From NCBI GenBank assembly GCA_018003015.1, contig JAGNEZ010000009.1, forward strand, positions 62,001 through 126,000: a stretch of DNA of 64,000 bases, in the 5' to 3' direction. Below the pieces are notes generated by a model. It searched no databases. It was given only the letters and a program-made list of their open reading frames with translations, and had not been told where the DNA came from. This document shows, in pieces, positions 18,318 to 28,921 of the stretch (positions within the stretch are counted from its first letter, which is position 1; the number at the start of each line of letters is the position of its first letter). The position numbers were made by a program, and so were the translations under genes. The DNA is from Phycisphaerae bacterium (lineage in GTDB: Bacteria; Planctomycetota; Phycisphaerae; UBA1845; PWPN01).

Positions 18318-19193
18318 TCAGAGATCAAGCACTTCGTATCTTTTGGCCAGATAGGTGCATCCCACGTTGATGCACTCGATATGCCCGCACCGAAGCCGGT
18401 CCAGCCTATGGCTGTGGCCGCACACGAGCATGCGGACTTTCGGTTGTCCCAGCAGCGCCCTTCCGAACCAATCGCTGCCCAGGAACGCGCCGGCAAACGC
18501 CCAGGAGGGGGTGTCCGTAGCGGGCACCAACTCGGCAAAAGGCACGTGATGCATTCCCACGACGATTGGATCGCACTGCCCGGCCACTTCCGTCAGATGT
18601 CGGCTGAGCCGATCCACCAGTCGCTGGCAGAACTCGACGTCGGTCATCCTGAGCCGAGTGTGTTCGCCGTCCATCCAGCGGGTGCCGATACTGAAAGCCG
18701 CTTCGGGCACATCCGATCGATCGGCCAGCAGGTGCTGGAAGCCGGGGAGGCGATCAGCGGCTCCCGGAGCGATTTTAGCCTCATAGAAGCGGAGCGGAAT
18801 CCCCAGCTGCCGTGGCCGGTAGCTGAAATCGTACCATCCGATCGAGCCGACCAGGCCAACATGGCCGAGCACCGCCGGCTCGATGTCGAGAGGGTGGAAG
18901 CCTGCCTGACGGCAGATCGCGGGCAGCTCGCGTTCCAGTTTGTCAAGGGAGTCGCCGCCAGGGCCCGTCCAGATGTCATGGTTGCCAGCCACGAAGAACT
19001 TCCGCCCCTTGAAGCGGTCGAAAAGCCGAAGGGCCTCCAGTACAATGCCCGAGTCTCGCCCGGCGACATCGCCAAGGACCAGTAGGGCATCGGCCTCGAG
19101 CCCGCAGATCTCCTCGGCAATAAGTCGGGTCGGCTCGCGACTGCGAGTGATATCGTAGTGAAGGTCGGCGGTGGCAACGATCCGCATGGTCAT
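18318..19193 (-). CDS. Calcineurin-like metallophosphoesterase
   Basis: A 291-residue metallophosphoesterase with all the family motifs in order: TADLHYD (residues 8-14), LGDVAGRD, AGNHDIW, GMHHVPF and CGHSHRLD. These supply the Asp, His and Asn ligands of a dinuclear metal site. No signal peptide is present, so it is cytoplasmic. The substrate cannot be told from the sequence. ATG at 19193 follows CGAGGTCA; a second ATG two codons later is equally possible. It is divergent from the ABC transporter genes and probably co-transcribed with the cupredoxin gene. Confidence 0.87.
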   Translation of the reverse strand: MTMRIVATADLHYDITRSREPTRLIAEEICGLEADALLVLGDVAGRDSGIVLEALRLFDRFKGRKFFVAGNHDIWTGPGGDSLDKLERELPAICRQAGFHPLDIEPAVLGHVGLVGSIGWYDFSYRPRQLGIPLRFYEAKIAPGAADRLPGFQHLLADRSDVPEAAFSIGTRWMDGEHTRLRMTDVEFCQRLVDRLSRHLTEVAGQCDPIVVGMHHVPFAELVPATDTPSWAFAGAFLGSDWFGRALLGQPKVRMLVCGHSHRLDRLRCGHIECINVGCTYLAKRYEVLDL

Positions 19194-19253
19194 TGACCTC
19201 GATGATCCAGTGTAGGAGCCGTTTCAGCCGACTACAAGATGGCGCGGAGTGAC

Positions 19254-19994
<741 letters not shown>

Positions 19995-22900
19995 GCCCGG
20001 ACGGACAGCCGGTGCCCTCGCTGCCATCGCCCTCGGCGTTGGCGTGGTGATCTGGGTGACTTGCGCCTATGAGTCCGTGCGGCTGGCCCTTCGTGATCAG
20101 GTCTGGCTGTGGGTGGGTAAGAGCCACGCCGCCATTGAAAGCGGTTACGGAGCCGACGGCAACGTCTTCCAGTCGGTCAGCGAAGAAGTCCGGAGGATCC
20201 CCAACGTCAAGCACGTGACCTACCAGCTCAAGCGGCGAATGCTGCTTCGGAGGCTCGATCCGACCACCTCCCGCCCGGAGACCGATCTCCCTCTTGCGGT
20301 CCCCACTTCTCAGCCCCCGCCGCTCGCCAGTCTGCCGGCCGACGTTGCCTTCGACGACGAAGCGGACCCCAGCATGCTCGATCAACTCGTGCAGGCCATC
20401 GGCATCGAGCCGGATCTCGAGTACATCTTCCGCGACTACGACCAGGAGCGTGTTGCGGGACGAATGCTGCGGCAGGACGACACCGACGCGGCGGTGATTG
20501 ACTACCAGTTCGCCAACATGCTCGGCCTCAAGCTCGGCGACAAGTTCACCCTGCGCGCGGCGGCCCTCAACGAATATGACCGCCCGACCGAGTCGGTGGC
20601 CGTGTTCACCGTGGTCGGCACGCTCAAGCACCGCCGGGTGGCCAAGACTCAGCGTCCGGTAGTACTGGCCAAGCTCGATCGCATCCAAGCACTGTCCGGC
20701 TATGGACGCGATCCGAAGCGGGTCACCAAGATCGATGTAATCCTGGAGAACACCACAGACCAGGCGATCGTCCGGGCCGAGTCCGATTTGAGCATGATCG
20801 TTCGCAAGTACCAGGAGGGTTACCTGGTTACCTCCTCGCGTGCCAAGATGAGACAGGTCCAGATGGCCCAGGATCAGACTGGTGTGGTCATGGGAATGTT
20901 CTCCACCGTAGCCCTTTTCACCGCCCTGTTCACCATTCTCTCGACGCTGAGCATGGGGATGGTGGAACGGATCGGCCAGATGGGCACACTCCGCTGTCTG
21001 GGCATGACCCGTGTCCAGATGGCCCTCCTGGTCCTGGGCGAAGCCTTGCCAACTGGCATTGTCGGCATCCTCCTCGGTATCCCGGTTGGACTGGGTCTCG
21101 CCAAGATGAGCGTCTGGCTGGCCCCCGAGTACATCGGTGAATTGGCGATCAACAAGTCCGGGCTGGCCCTCGCCCTGGCCGGCGGGCTCGCTACAACGCT
21201 GGCCGGTGCGTTGCTGCCGATGATGCAGGCCCTGCGCGTCTCACCCTTGGCCGCTTCCCGGCCCCAGGCCCAGCCCCCTTCGGGCATTCTAGCCTGGCTG
21301 GCGGCGCTTTTTGGCGTCGCGATGATTGTCACTCACTCGGTGATGCTGGTTCGCATTCCCGCCAACCAGTGGTTCCTCAAGCCCCACCTCAGCTTCATCG
21401 GCGTAGGGCTTCTGTTCACCGGTTACGGGCTGATCATGCCCCTGACCATCCGACTGGTGGGCCCGCTCGCGGTTCATCTGATGACCGTCGTCCTCGCCCT
21501 GCCCCGGCGGCTGCTGGGCGACCAGATCGGGCGGGCGGTATGGCGCTCGTCGGCCATCTGCTGCGGACTGATGGTCGGGCTATCACTCATCGTCACGCTG
21601 GTCGTCCTAAGCGCCTCCCTGGCGGCCGGATGGGATTTCCCGAAAAACTTCTGCGAGGCCTTTGTGTACACCCTGCCCCCGATCGACTGGACCGTGGCCG
21701 ACCAGGCCAGGCGGACGGAAGGCGTCAGGAACTCCAACATCAAGGGCAAGGAGGAATGCGCCCTCATCAATACCGGCATCAAATGCCGGACCATTGGCGC
21801 CGGGCTCTTCGACTTCCCCGTTTCTCTCTTTGTCGCCGGCGATCCGGAGGAGTTTTTCCGGATCGCCAAGCTCGAGTTCGTCGAGGGCAACCGCGATGAG
21901 GCCGAGGCCAAGCTCAAGCGCGGCGGCTACATCCTGGTCACGCCCGAGTTTGTCCGTACCAAGAAAAAGACTTACAAGGACAAGGTGCTCGTCCGGCAAG
22001 GCGCCCTGTTCGGTCAAGGACGCTACTTCGAGATCGCCGGCGTGGTCACCAGCCCGGCCCTGGACATCGCCGCCAACTACTTCAATGCCGGGGACATGCT
22101 GGTTGCAGCCGCGGTCCACGTCGTGCTCGGCACGTTGGACGATGCCAGCAAGGTCTTCGGGCTGCCCCGCCAGACGAGCCTGTTCCTGGTCAACTTCGAC
22201 ATCCCCTTCTCGGCCCACGTGCCGCCTGAGTTCAAGGAAGCCAGACCACCGCTGACCAGCGACCCGCTTCGAATGGTCAGCCAGCTGAGATCGTGGGCTC
22301 CTTTGATGCCCGAACGAAAGGCCGAGATCGACTTGATCATGGGTGATGTCGAGAATCGCCAGGCCAGCCCCGGCAGCCGCGTCGCCTGGGACCAGGTACC
22401 TCTCCTTCGCCTCTTCCGCGAGGCCCTCACGCCGCAACTGGCTCCTCCCTGGCCCGATCTCACCCCGGAAGAGCGATGGCAGACCTACCGCGAGGAGCTG
22501 GTGATGCGGCTGATCGCCAGGCGGACCGGCAGCTCCAACACCATGCACGCCTCGGTCCGGGCACTCAAGTCCCAGATCGACCACGATCTGGGCCGAGCGA
22601 CCCGGCTCTGCTCGGCGATTCCAATCGTGGCCCTGATCGTGGCCGCCCTGGGCGTGGCCAACCTCATGATGGCCAACGTCACCAACCGCATCCGTCAGAT
22701 CGCCATGCTCCGATCCGTCGGAGCTACCCGGTGGCAGATCACCCGACTGGTCATCGGTGAAGCCCTAGTGCTGGGTGTCCTTGGATCGCTGATCGGCGTC
22801 GCCCTGGGGATGCACGCCGCCTTCGGCATTAACGCCATGACCGAGGCCATCTGGGGTTTCCGCCCCGAGGCGACCGTTCCCTGGGGCTGGCTCAGCCTCG

Positions 22901-23154
22901 CCATCGGCCTGACCCTGACCGTATGCCTGATCGCAGGTGTTCTCCCTGCCCGGCGAGCCGCCAGCACGAACATCATCGACGCGTTGCGCACGACCTGACG
23001 GTCGTGCGAGCGGTCGGCTTTCCATCAGCTTCCGGTTTGGTGATCGCAGCCCCGGAGCGTTCCGGGAGACGCCCCGAGGGGCCGAGGGCAACAGGCGCCT
23101 CCCTTCTGCACCGTCGTTCTGACATCCCAGTGTTTCGAGGAGTTGGCGCTTTCC

Positions 23155-24273
23155 CTACTTCCTCTCCACTCTGCGTTTCTGCGCGAAAGCGCGGCCCAGG
23201 GCGGGCTCGCGGATGTCGACAGCAGCTGACTGAGCGAGCTCACTCTCCAGCGTCTCCTGCCGAACGCGGCTCAGCCGGTCGCTCAGGCTCTTGCGAAGCC
23301 CGTCCTTGCCGACGCTCTCGAATCTGGCGTTGCTGGCGGGGAACCGACGTTCCAGCTTGATGAGGTGATAGGTGTTCTGTTCATGGATGGCGGTTGAGAC
23401 TTCGCCCTCTTTGAGGCTGAAAGCGGTCTCGCGGATGAGTGGCGGAATGCCCGGGTCATTTCGCGTGAACGGTGAGACCAACCCGCCTCGAGCCGCGTTG
23501 AACTCGTTCTCGCTCAACTGCCGGGCAACCAGTTCGAAGTCTTTCCCGCTGGCAAGCAGGGCCTTCGCCCTGGTGACCGCGGCCAGCGAACCGAGTTGGA
23601 TGTGACGCACCTGGACCTTCTCGCCGTAAGCCAAGGCATATTCCTCACGGAGCATCTTCTCGGTGATCTCCATCCTGGCCACTTCGGCGGCAGCGATCTT
23701 GGCCAAGTATGCCCGCTGCTCCATGCGCAGCTGCCACTCGCGCGCGGAGATGTTCTTGGCGGCCAGGAACTGATCGAGAAGCGTCTGAGCGGTCGCGGCA
23801 TCAATGCTTGGGCCGTTGGAGGCGCTCAGCGGGGAGGCCAGCCGGCGAAGAGCGTCCTGATGAGCGGCGGCCACATCGGCGGCGGTGACGCTCAGCTGCA
23901 GCTCGCCAGCCCGTTTCTTGGCCGCACTGAGCAGCACGAGATGTTCCAGGATGGTCAGGCCATGGCACTCATAGAGCAGTGTATCCACTTCGGATCGGTA
24001 AATAGGCGTGCCGTCCACCAGGGCCAGGACCTCGCCCGGCTGGGTGGTTGGGGAAGAAGCCGGGTCAGAGGCAACCGAAAGAGCACTCGCCAGCGGCGCG
24101 GGTGATGGAGCCGGGCCCGGCTTGGGGTCCGCGGGCGTCTGGGGAGACTCCAGAACCTGCTCCACCGGCGTGCCCACCGGCTTCTCCTGCGTGGCGCAGC
24201 CCAGCCAACAACAGACGAGCCCTGTCGTCAGGGCGATGAATCCAACCAGACCCGTGTGTTTGACTCGATCCAT
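23155..24273 (-). CDS. Parvulin-type peptidyl-prolyl isomerase, probable lipoprotein
   Basis: A 372-residue exported chaperone/isomerase. The signal peptide (HTGLVGFIALTTGLVCCWLGC) ends at C26, a plausible though not perfect lipidation site. A Pro/Ala/Thr-rich linker leads to a SurA-like helical N domain. The PpiC rotamase domain follows at about residues 225-325 (VQVRHIQLGS, GKDFELVARQLSENE, RGGLVSPFTRND, ETAFSLKEGEVS, YHLIKLERR). It would act in the periplasm on folding of envelope proteins. ATG at 24273 is preceded by GTGGAGGTCGCC; the frame is open upstream but without a ribosome site. It is divergent from ispG. Confidence 0.86.
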   Translation of the reverse strand: MDRVKHTGLVGFIALTTGLVCCWLGCATQEKPVGTPVEQVLESPQTPADPKPGPAPSPAPLASALSVASDPASSPTTQPGEVLALVDGTPIYRSEVDTLLYECHGLTILEHLVLLSAAKKRAGELQLSVTAADVAAAHQDALRRLASPLSASNGPSIDAATAQTLLDQFLAAKNISAREWQLRMEQRAYLAKIAAAEVARMEITEKMLREEYALAYGEKVQVRHIQLGSLAAVTRAKALLASGKDFELVARQLSENEFNAARGGLVSPFTRNDPGIPPLIRETAFSLKEGEVSTAIHEQNTYHLIKLERRFPASNARFESVGKDGLRKSLSDRLSRVRQETLESELAQSAAVDIREPALGRAFAQKRRVERK

Positions 24274-24350
24274 GGCGACCTCCACGGCCGTTCGATGACG
24301 GCCTGAGGCACACCATTTCACTCCCCCTTTCGCCGGTTGGCAAGGGGACC

Positions 24351-24379
24351 ATGACGTGCCCGCCGAACGCACCTATAAT
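24351..24379 (+). promoter_or_regulatory. Promoter for ispG
   Basis: ATGACG (24351-24356), 17-nt spacer and a perfect TATAAT (24374-24379). Transcription would start near 24386, 32 nt before the ATG. Confidence 0.55.
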
Positions 24380-24417
24380 GCTCTCTTCGGCAGTTGCGAA
24401 CGGAGACCTACGGTCCT

Positions 24418-25593
24418 ATGAGCCATGAACCCTCGGAACGGAGCTTCAAACGCCGGTTGACACGGCAGGTCAAGATCGGCAACGTCCACGTGGGCGGCAA
24501 CGCGCCTATCTGCCTGCAGTCCATGACCAGCACTCACACCCATGACGTGGACTCGACAATCGCCCAGATCAACCGGCTTGCAGCCGCCGGGTGCGATGTG
24601 GTTCGAGTGGCCGTGCCGGACCGAAAGGACACGGAGGCGCTCAAGGAGATCGTCCGGCAGAGTCCGATGCCCGTCATTGCCGACGTCCACTTTCACTTCC
24701 AGCGAGCTCTGGAGGCCATCGCGGCCGGCGCGCACAAGATCCGGCTCAACCCCGGGAACATCAAGGATCGCAGGCAGGTCAACGAAGTCATCCGGGCCTG
24801 CCACGATGCGGGCATCCCCATCCGAGTAGGCGTCAATGAAGGCAGCATTGTCGAGCGTCAGGACAAACAGCTCCGGGCGGCGGAGAAGGACAGTCTGGCC
24901 GCCGATCGATCGAATCTCGTGGGACTGATGGTTCGAAAGATGGAGGACTACATCCGCATCTTCGAGGAAAACGACTTCCGCGACGTTGTCCTGGCGGCCA
25001 AGAGCCCGGATCCGATCACTGTAATCGACGCGTACCGGGCGATCAGTCGGAGGTTCGACTACCCGCTGCATTTGGGCGTTACCCACGCCGGGCCGCCAGA
25101 AACGGGACGGATCCGGTCGATCGCCGCTCTGGCATCCCTGCTGGCCGAGGGGATCGGAGACACGATTCGCATCTCGTACGCAGCCGATCCGATCCACGAG
25201 GTCGAGGACGGCAAGGAGTTGCTCTGCAGTCTCGGCCTCCGGCGCAGGACGGAGCCAGAACTGATCGCCTGTCCGACCTGCGGGCGAATCGAGGTGGACC
25301 TGTTCAAACTCGTTACCCAGGTCCGGACGAAGCTGGCATCCCTCAAAACGCCGATCAAAGTGGCGGTCATGGGTTGTGTGGTCAACGGCCCGGGCGAAGC
25401 CGAGGGGGCGGACGTCGCCGTCTTTGCCGGCCGGGGCCGAGGCGTGATCTATGTTCAGGGAGAACAGGTCCGGAGCGTCAACGAAGACCAGATTGTTGAG
25501 GCACTCTACGACGAGGCCCGAGCTTTCGCCTCCCGGGTCGAACGCGGGGAAGCCCGACTGTCGCGGGGCGAAGTCAGCATCACCCCGGCGTGA
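24418..25593 (+). CDS. ispG: 4-hydroxy-3-methylbut-2-enyl diphosphate synthase
   Basis: A 391-residue IspG (GcpE), the iron-sulfur enzyme that converts MEcPP to HMBPP in the MEP isoprenoid pathway. The TIM-barrel part has VGGNAPICLQSMTSTHTHDV and IRLNPGNIKDR. The cluster ligands are C285 and C288 in CPTCGRIEVDLFKL and C320 in VMGCVVNGPGEAEGAD, with the conserved glutamate next to them. Length is typical of the short bacterial form. ATG at 24418 is used; an in-frame TTG eight codons earlier is less likely. Confidence 0.95.
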   Translation: MSHEPSERSFKRRLTRQVKIGNVHVGGNAPICLQSMTSTHTHDVDSTIAQINRLAAAGCDVVRVAVPDRKDTEALKEIVRQSPMPVIADVHFHFQRALEAIAAGAHKIRLNPGNIKDRRQVNEVIRACHDAGIPIRVGVNEGSIVERQDKQLRAAEKDSLAADRSNLVGLMVRKMEDYIRIFEENDFRDVVLAAKSPDPITVIDAYRAISRRFDYPLHLGVTHAGPPETGRIRSIAALASLLAEGIGDTIRISYAADPIHEVEDGKELLCSLGLRRRTEPELIACPTCGRIEVDLFKLVTQVRTKLASLKTPIKVAVMGCVVNGPGEAEGADVAVFAGRGRGVIYVQGEQVRSVNEDQIVEALYDEARAFASRVERGEARLSRGEVSITPA

Positions 25594-25818
25594 CCGTCCG
25601 GCCGCGGGGCTGATGCCCACGCATCATGATGTCGGGTACCTCTTGATTGTCAGTCCGGAGTCTTCGCCACAGCGGTCGCAAGACTTGTTCTTCTCGCTCG
25701 GTGGATGAAGACAAAACACGGATGTGGAGAGAGCTCAACCTCAAAGGATGCTTGCGATCCTCCACTGTTCTGCCCCTCCGGGGTGTGCCTTTGCCAAGGC
25801 CCCGGCCCGGTCCGGCGA

Positions 25819-25849
25819 TTGGCGGTCGGCCCACACTCGCCCCTACAAT
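25819..25849 (+). promoter_or_regulatory. Possible promoter for bioD
   Basis: TTGGCG (25819-25824), a long 19-nt spacer and TACAAT (25844-25849). The -10 match is good, the spacing poor. Confidence 0.3.
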
Positions 25850-25881
25850 GCACACGACCTCGAGGGTTTGGAGTACGATCC

Positions 25882-26619
25882 ATGAACGGCTGGTTCGTGA
25901 CGGGCACGGATACGGGTGTGGGCAAGACAGTGATTGGCGGGGCACTGGCCATGCTGGTCCGGGCGGCGGGTCTGCGCGTCGGAGCGTTCAAGCCGGTGGC
26001 TACCGGCTGTCGGCGGGACATGAGGCTGGGGCTGGTGTGTGAGGATGCCGAGTTCCTGGCTCACTGCGCAGATGCCGCCGAGGACTTGGCGACGATCAAT
26101 CCGGTCCGTTACGCCGGCGACCTGGCCCCCATGGTGGCGGCCGAATGGCGCAAACAACCCATTGACTGGGAAGCTATCGACCAGAGCTGGGGGCGGCTCC
26201 GGCAATCGTCCGACTGGATTATCACCGAGGGGGCCGGCGGCCTGCTCGTGCCCATCGACCGGGACAACACCATGGCCGACCTGGCCCGGCGTCTCGATCT
26301 GCCGCTGGTCATCGTCGCTCGTCCTGGACTGGGGACGATCAACCACACGCTGCTGACCCTAGAGGCCGCCCGAGCGCGGAAGCTAACCGTGGCCGCCGTG
26401 GTGATCAACGGCTACCGTCCGGGATCGGCCACATTGGCGGAGGAGACCAATCCCGAGGTCATCGGCCGGCTGGCGAAAATGCCCATTCCCCTGATCGTGC
26501 CGTTCGATGCCCGAACCGACACTCGCCAGGGAATCATCGGCGAGTCCGTTCTGTACCCGCTCCGCGACTTTGTCAATCATGCGATCGGGCAACAGAGAAA
26601 GGCAAACCGCACGCCGTGA
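25882..26619 (+). CDS. bioD: Dethiobiotin synthetase
   Basis: A 245-residue BioD, which forms the ureido ring of dethiobiotin from diaminopelargonic acid, CO2 and ATP in biotin synthesis. The P-loop GTDTGVGKT is at residues 7-15, followed by FKPVATGC (conserved lysine of the substrate site). EGAGGLLVPID carries the second metal and substrate residues. ATG at 25882 follows TTGGAGTACGATCC. No other biotin gene is in the window. It converges on argG. Confidence 0.93.
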   Translation: MNGWFVTGTDTGVGKTVIGGALAMLVRAAGLRVGAFKPVATGCRRDMRLGLVCEDAEFLAHCADAAEDLATINPVRYAGDLAPMVAAEWRKQPIDWEAIDQSWGRLRQSSDWIITEGAGGLLVPIDRDNTMADLARRLDLPLVIVARPGLGTINHTLLTLEAARARKLTVAAVVINGYRPGSATLAEETNPEVIGRLAKMPIPLIVPFDARTDTRQGIIGESVLYPLRDFVNHAIGQQRKANRTP

Positions 26620-26729
26620 CCGCCCGCTGCCCTCTGCTCGTGACCAGTGAAAGCCGCAGGCCCCAAACCGGGGTCATGCTCGTGTCGACTCCCCGAAGAT
26701 CCTCCCTCCGTTCTTGGTGTTTCGGATTT

Positions 26730-27956
26730 CTACTTCCTCTTCCCCTTCTGTCGCTCGACGATCCCGCTCACCTTGGCAGGCAGCCCGAACAAGCGGATGA
26801 AGCCGATTGCATCGGTTGAGTCGTATTCATCGCCCATGGTAAAGCTGGCCAAGTCGGGCATGTAAAGGGAGAAGGGGCTCCTGCATCCGACCACGCGGCA
26901 GTTGCCCTTGTACAGCTTGACCCGCACCGTGCCGCTCACGTTCTTCTGCGTCGTGTTGAAGAACGCATCCAGAGCCTGGCGCAACGGTGCGTACCAGAGA
27001 CCGTAGTAGACCAGCTCCGCGTAGCGCAGGGCGACTTCCTGCTTGTAGTGGAACGTGTCGCGATCCAGGCAGACGTGCTCGAGCGACTGGTGGGCGGCGT
27101 ACAGGATCGTACCCGCCGGCGTCTCGTACACGCCGCGGGACTTCATGCCCACTAGGCGGTTCTCGACGATATCGACCTGCCCGATGGCGTGCCTGCCGCC
27201 CAGCTCGTTGAGCTTCTCGATGATCTTGACACCGTCCATCGCCCGGCCGTTGAGCCCCACGGGCACGCCGGCCTCGAAGTCGATCTCGACGTAAGCGGCC
27301 TTGTTCGGCGCCTTCTCGATCGGCACGCTCATGACCAGCATCTGGTCCTTGGGCTCGTTCCAGGTGCTCTCCAGCTCGGCGCCCTCGTGGGAGATGTGCC
27401 AGAGATTGCGGTCCCGGGAGTAGATCTTCTTCTTGGTCTGATCGACGGGGATGCCCCGGGCGCTGGCGTACTCCACGGCCGCCTCGCGGCTGCGGAGCTT
27501 GAACCGGGGGTCTTTCCAGGGGGCGATAATCTTGAGCTTGGGATCGAGGGCCATAACGGTGACCTCGAAGCGCACCTGGTCGTTGCCCTTGCCCGTTGCC
27601 CCGTGGGCGACGGCGTCGGCCCCGAACTCGTGGGCAACCTTGACCTGCTCCTTGGCGATCAGCGGGCGGGCGATAGAAGTACCCAGTAGGTACCGGCCCT
27701 CGTAGACCGCCCCGCTCTTGAGCATCGGCCAAAGGAAATCGCTGACGAACTCCGACCGCAAATCGCGAATCACGCACTCGCTCGCCCCGCTGTTGAGGGC
27801 CTTCTTGCGGACCGCCTTGAGTTCATCCCCCTGACCCAGCTCGGCCGCGAAGGCGATGACCTCGCAACCGTAGTTCTCGCGGATCCAGGGCAGAATGACG
27901 CTGGTATCGAGACCACCGGAATACGCAAGAACGACTTTCTTAGGATTCTGTGCCAT
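26730..27956 (-). CDS. argG: Argininosuccinate synthase
   Basis: A 408-residue argininosuccinate synthase, joining citrulline and aspartate with ATP in arginine synthesis. The N-terminal ATP-pyrophosphatase motif is [15 protein letters not shown]. Other family blocks are [14 protein letters not shown] (citrulline/aspartate site), [18 protein letters not shown] and [23 protein letters not shown] at 27956 follows GAGGAACATCAAA. It is the last gene of the minus-strand amino-acid cluster, 107 nt after the methyltransferase. Confidence 0.95.
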   Translation of the reverse strand: MAQNPKKVVLAYSGGLDTSVILPWIRENYGCEVIAFAAELGQGDELKAVRKKALNSGASECVIRDLRSEFVSDFLWPMLKSGAVYEGRYLLGTSIARPLIAKEQVKVAHEFGADAVAHGATGKGNDQVRFEVTVMALDPKLKIIAPWKDPRFKLRSREAAVEYASARGIPVDQTKKKIYSRDRNLWHISHEGAELESTWNEPKDQMLVMSVPIEKAPNKAAYVEIDFEAGVPVGLNGRAMDGVKIIEKLNELGGRHAIGQVDIVENRLVGMKSRGVYETPAGTILYAAHQSLEHVCLDRDTFHYKQEVALRYAELVYYGLWYAPLRQALDAFFNTTQKNVSGTVRVKLYKGNCRVVGCRSPFSLYMPDLASFTMGDEYDSTDAIGFIRLFGLPAKVSGIVERQKGKRK

Positions 27957-28063
27957 TTTGATGTTCCTCTTCCATCGGATCCCGTGAAAGCGGGGATTAT
28001 CCGCTCCTCGCCCGCACATGTCCAGCAGCGTGCCCCCGAAGCGTCGCCCCGCAGGTTCCACGA

Positions 28064-28876
28064 TCAGAGCGGCACGGCCTGCATCGGACGACAGTCACGC
28101 TGCCTGGCCGGTACCTTCCACGGCTTGCGTCCCCCCACCATGCACCAGAGATGGTACTTGACGAACACGTCCGCGTTCACGTAGCCGATCTCCTTGAGCC
28201 AGCGGACTTGATCCATGAACGGCTCGTGCAGATCATCGCCCTTGGTCTTCGGCCGGTCGAAACGCTCAACGTTGCGGCGTCGCCAGTTCCTGAAGTGCTC
28301 CCCCCACTGCCGGGCGTGCCCTTGCAGTTCGGGCGGCACATGGGGCATCTGCTCGTCCACGTACCGTACCCACACGTTCAGACTCCCGAGGTACGCGTCC
28401 AGGTCCAAACCCTTCATCTCGTCGGTGTTGAGCAACCAGCCGCCCTCGGCGAGGAGATCGAAACTGCGGGCATAGACCGCCCTTTTCTCGTCGGGCTCGA
28501 GGTGGTGAATGGCGGACATGGAGAAGATGACGTCCACAGGTGCCGACACGCGGCTAACCCAGTCTTCTTCCATCGGCGAGAGCACGTAGGTCACCTGGCC
28601 CCCGAACCTCGCCAGCCGTCGCCGGGCGGTCGCCAGAAACGCCTCCGATGAATCCACCCAGTAACATGAGGCACGCGGGCACACGGTCAGCATCCGCTCC
28701 AGCAACCGACCACTGCCCGCACCAAGGTCAATCACCCGCGGGCCTGCCAGCGAGACCAGATCCACCTGGCGAATCATCTCCTGCTGCAGGAACTCGTACA
28801 TGGGCACGAGGAAGGGGGCCATTTGGTCGTAATCCTCGGCCATCTGGGCGAAACGTCGCCTGTCCACTGATTGCAT
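28064..28876 (-). CDS. Class I SAM-dependent methyltransferase
   Basis: A 270-residue methyltransferase. The SAM-binding motif I is [15 protein letters not shown] (about residues 49-63), followed by the acidic strand [11 protein letters not shown] and motif [13 protein letters not shown]. The C-terminal ~100 residues ([20 protein letters not shown]) are family-specific and include a helical substrate-binding lid. The substrate is not evident. ATG at 28876 follows AAAGGAGGTATAGGC, a near-perfect ribosome site. It lies 45 nt after aroDE and before argG, but no amino-acid role can be assumed. Confidence 0.82.
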   Translation of the reverse strand: MQSVDRRRFAQMAEDYDQMAPFLVPMYEFLQQEMIRQVDLVSLAGPRVIDLGAGSGRLLERMLTVCPRASCYWVDSSEAFLATARRRLARFGGQVTYVLSPMEEDWVSRVSAPVDVIFSMSAIHHLEPDEKRAVYARSFDLLAEGGWLLNTDEMKGLDLDAYLGSLNVWVRYVDEQMPHVPPELQGHARQWGEHFRNWRRRNVERFDRPKTKGDDLHEPFMDQVRWLKEIGYVNADVFVKYHLWCMVGGRKPWKVPARQRDCRPMQAVPL

Positions 28877-28921
28877 GCCTATACCTCCTTTGGAGTCCGA
28901 AATCGAAGCGTCAAGGCGGCA

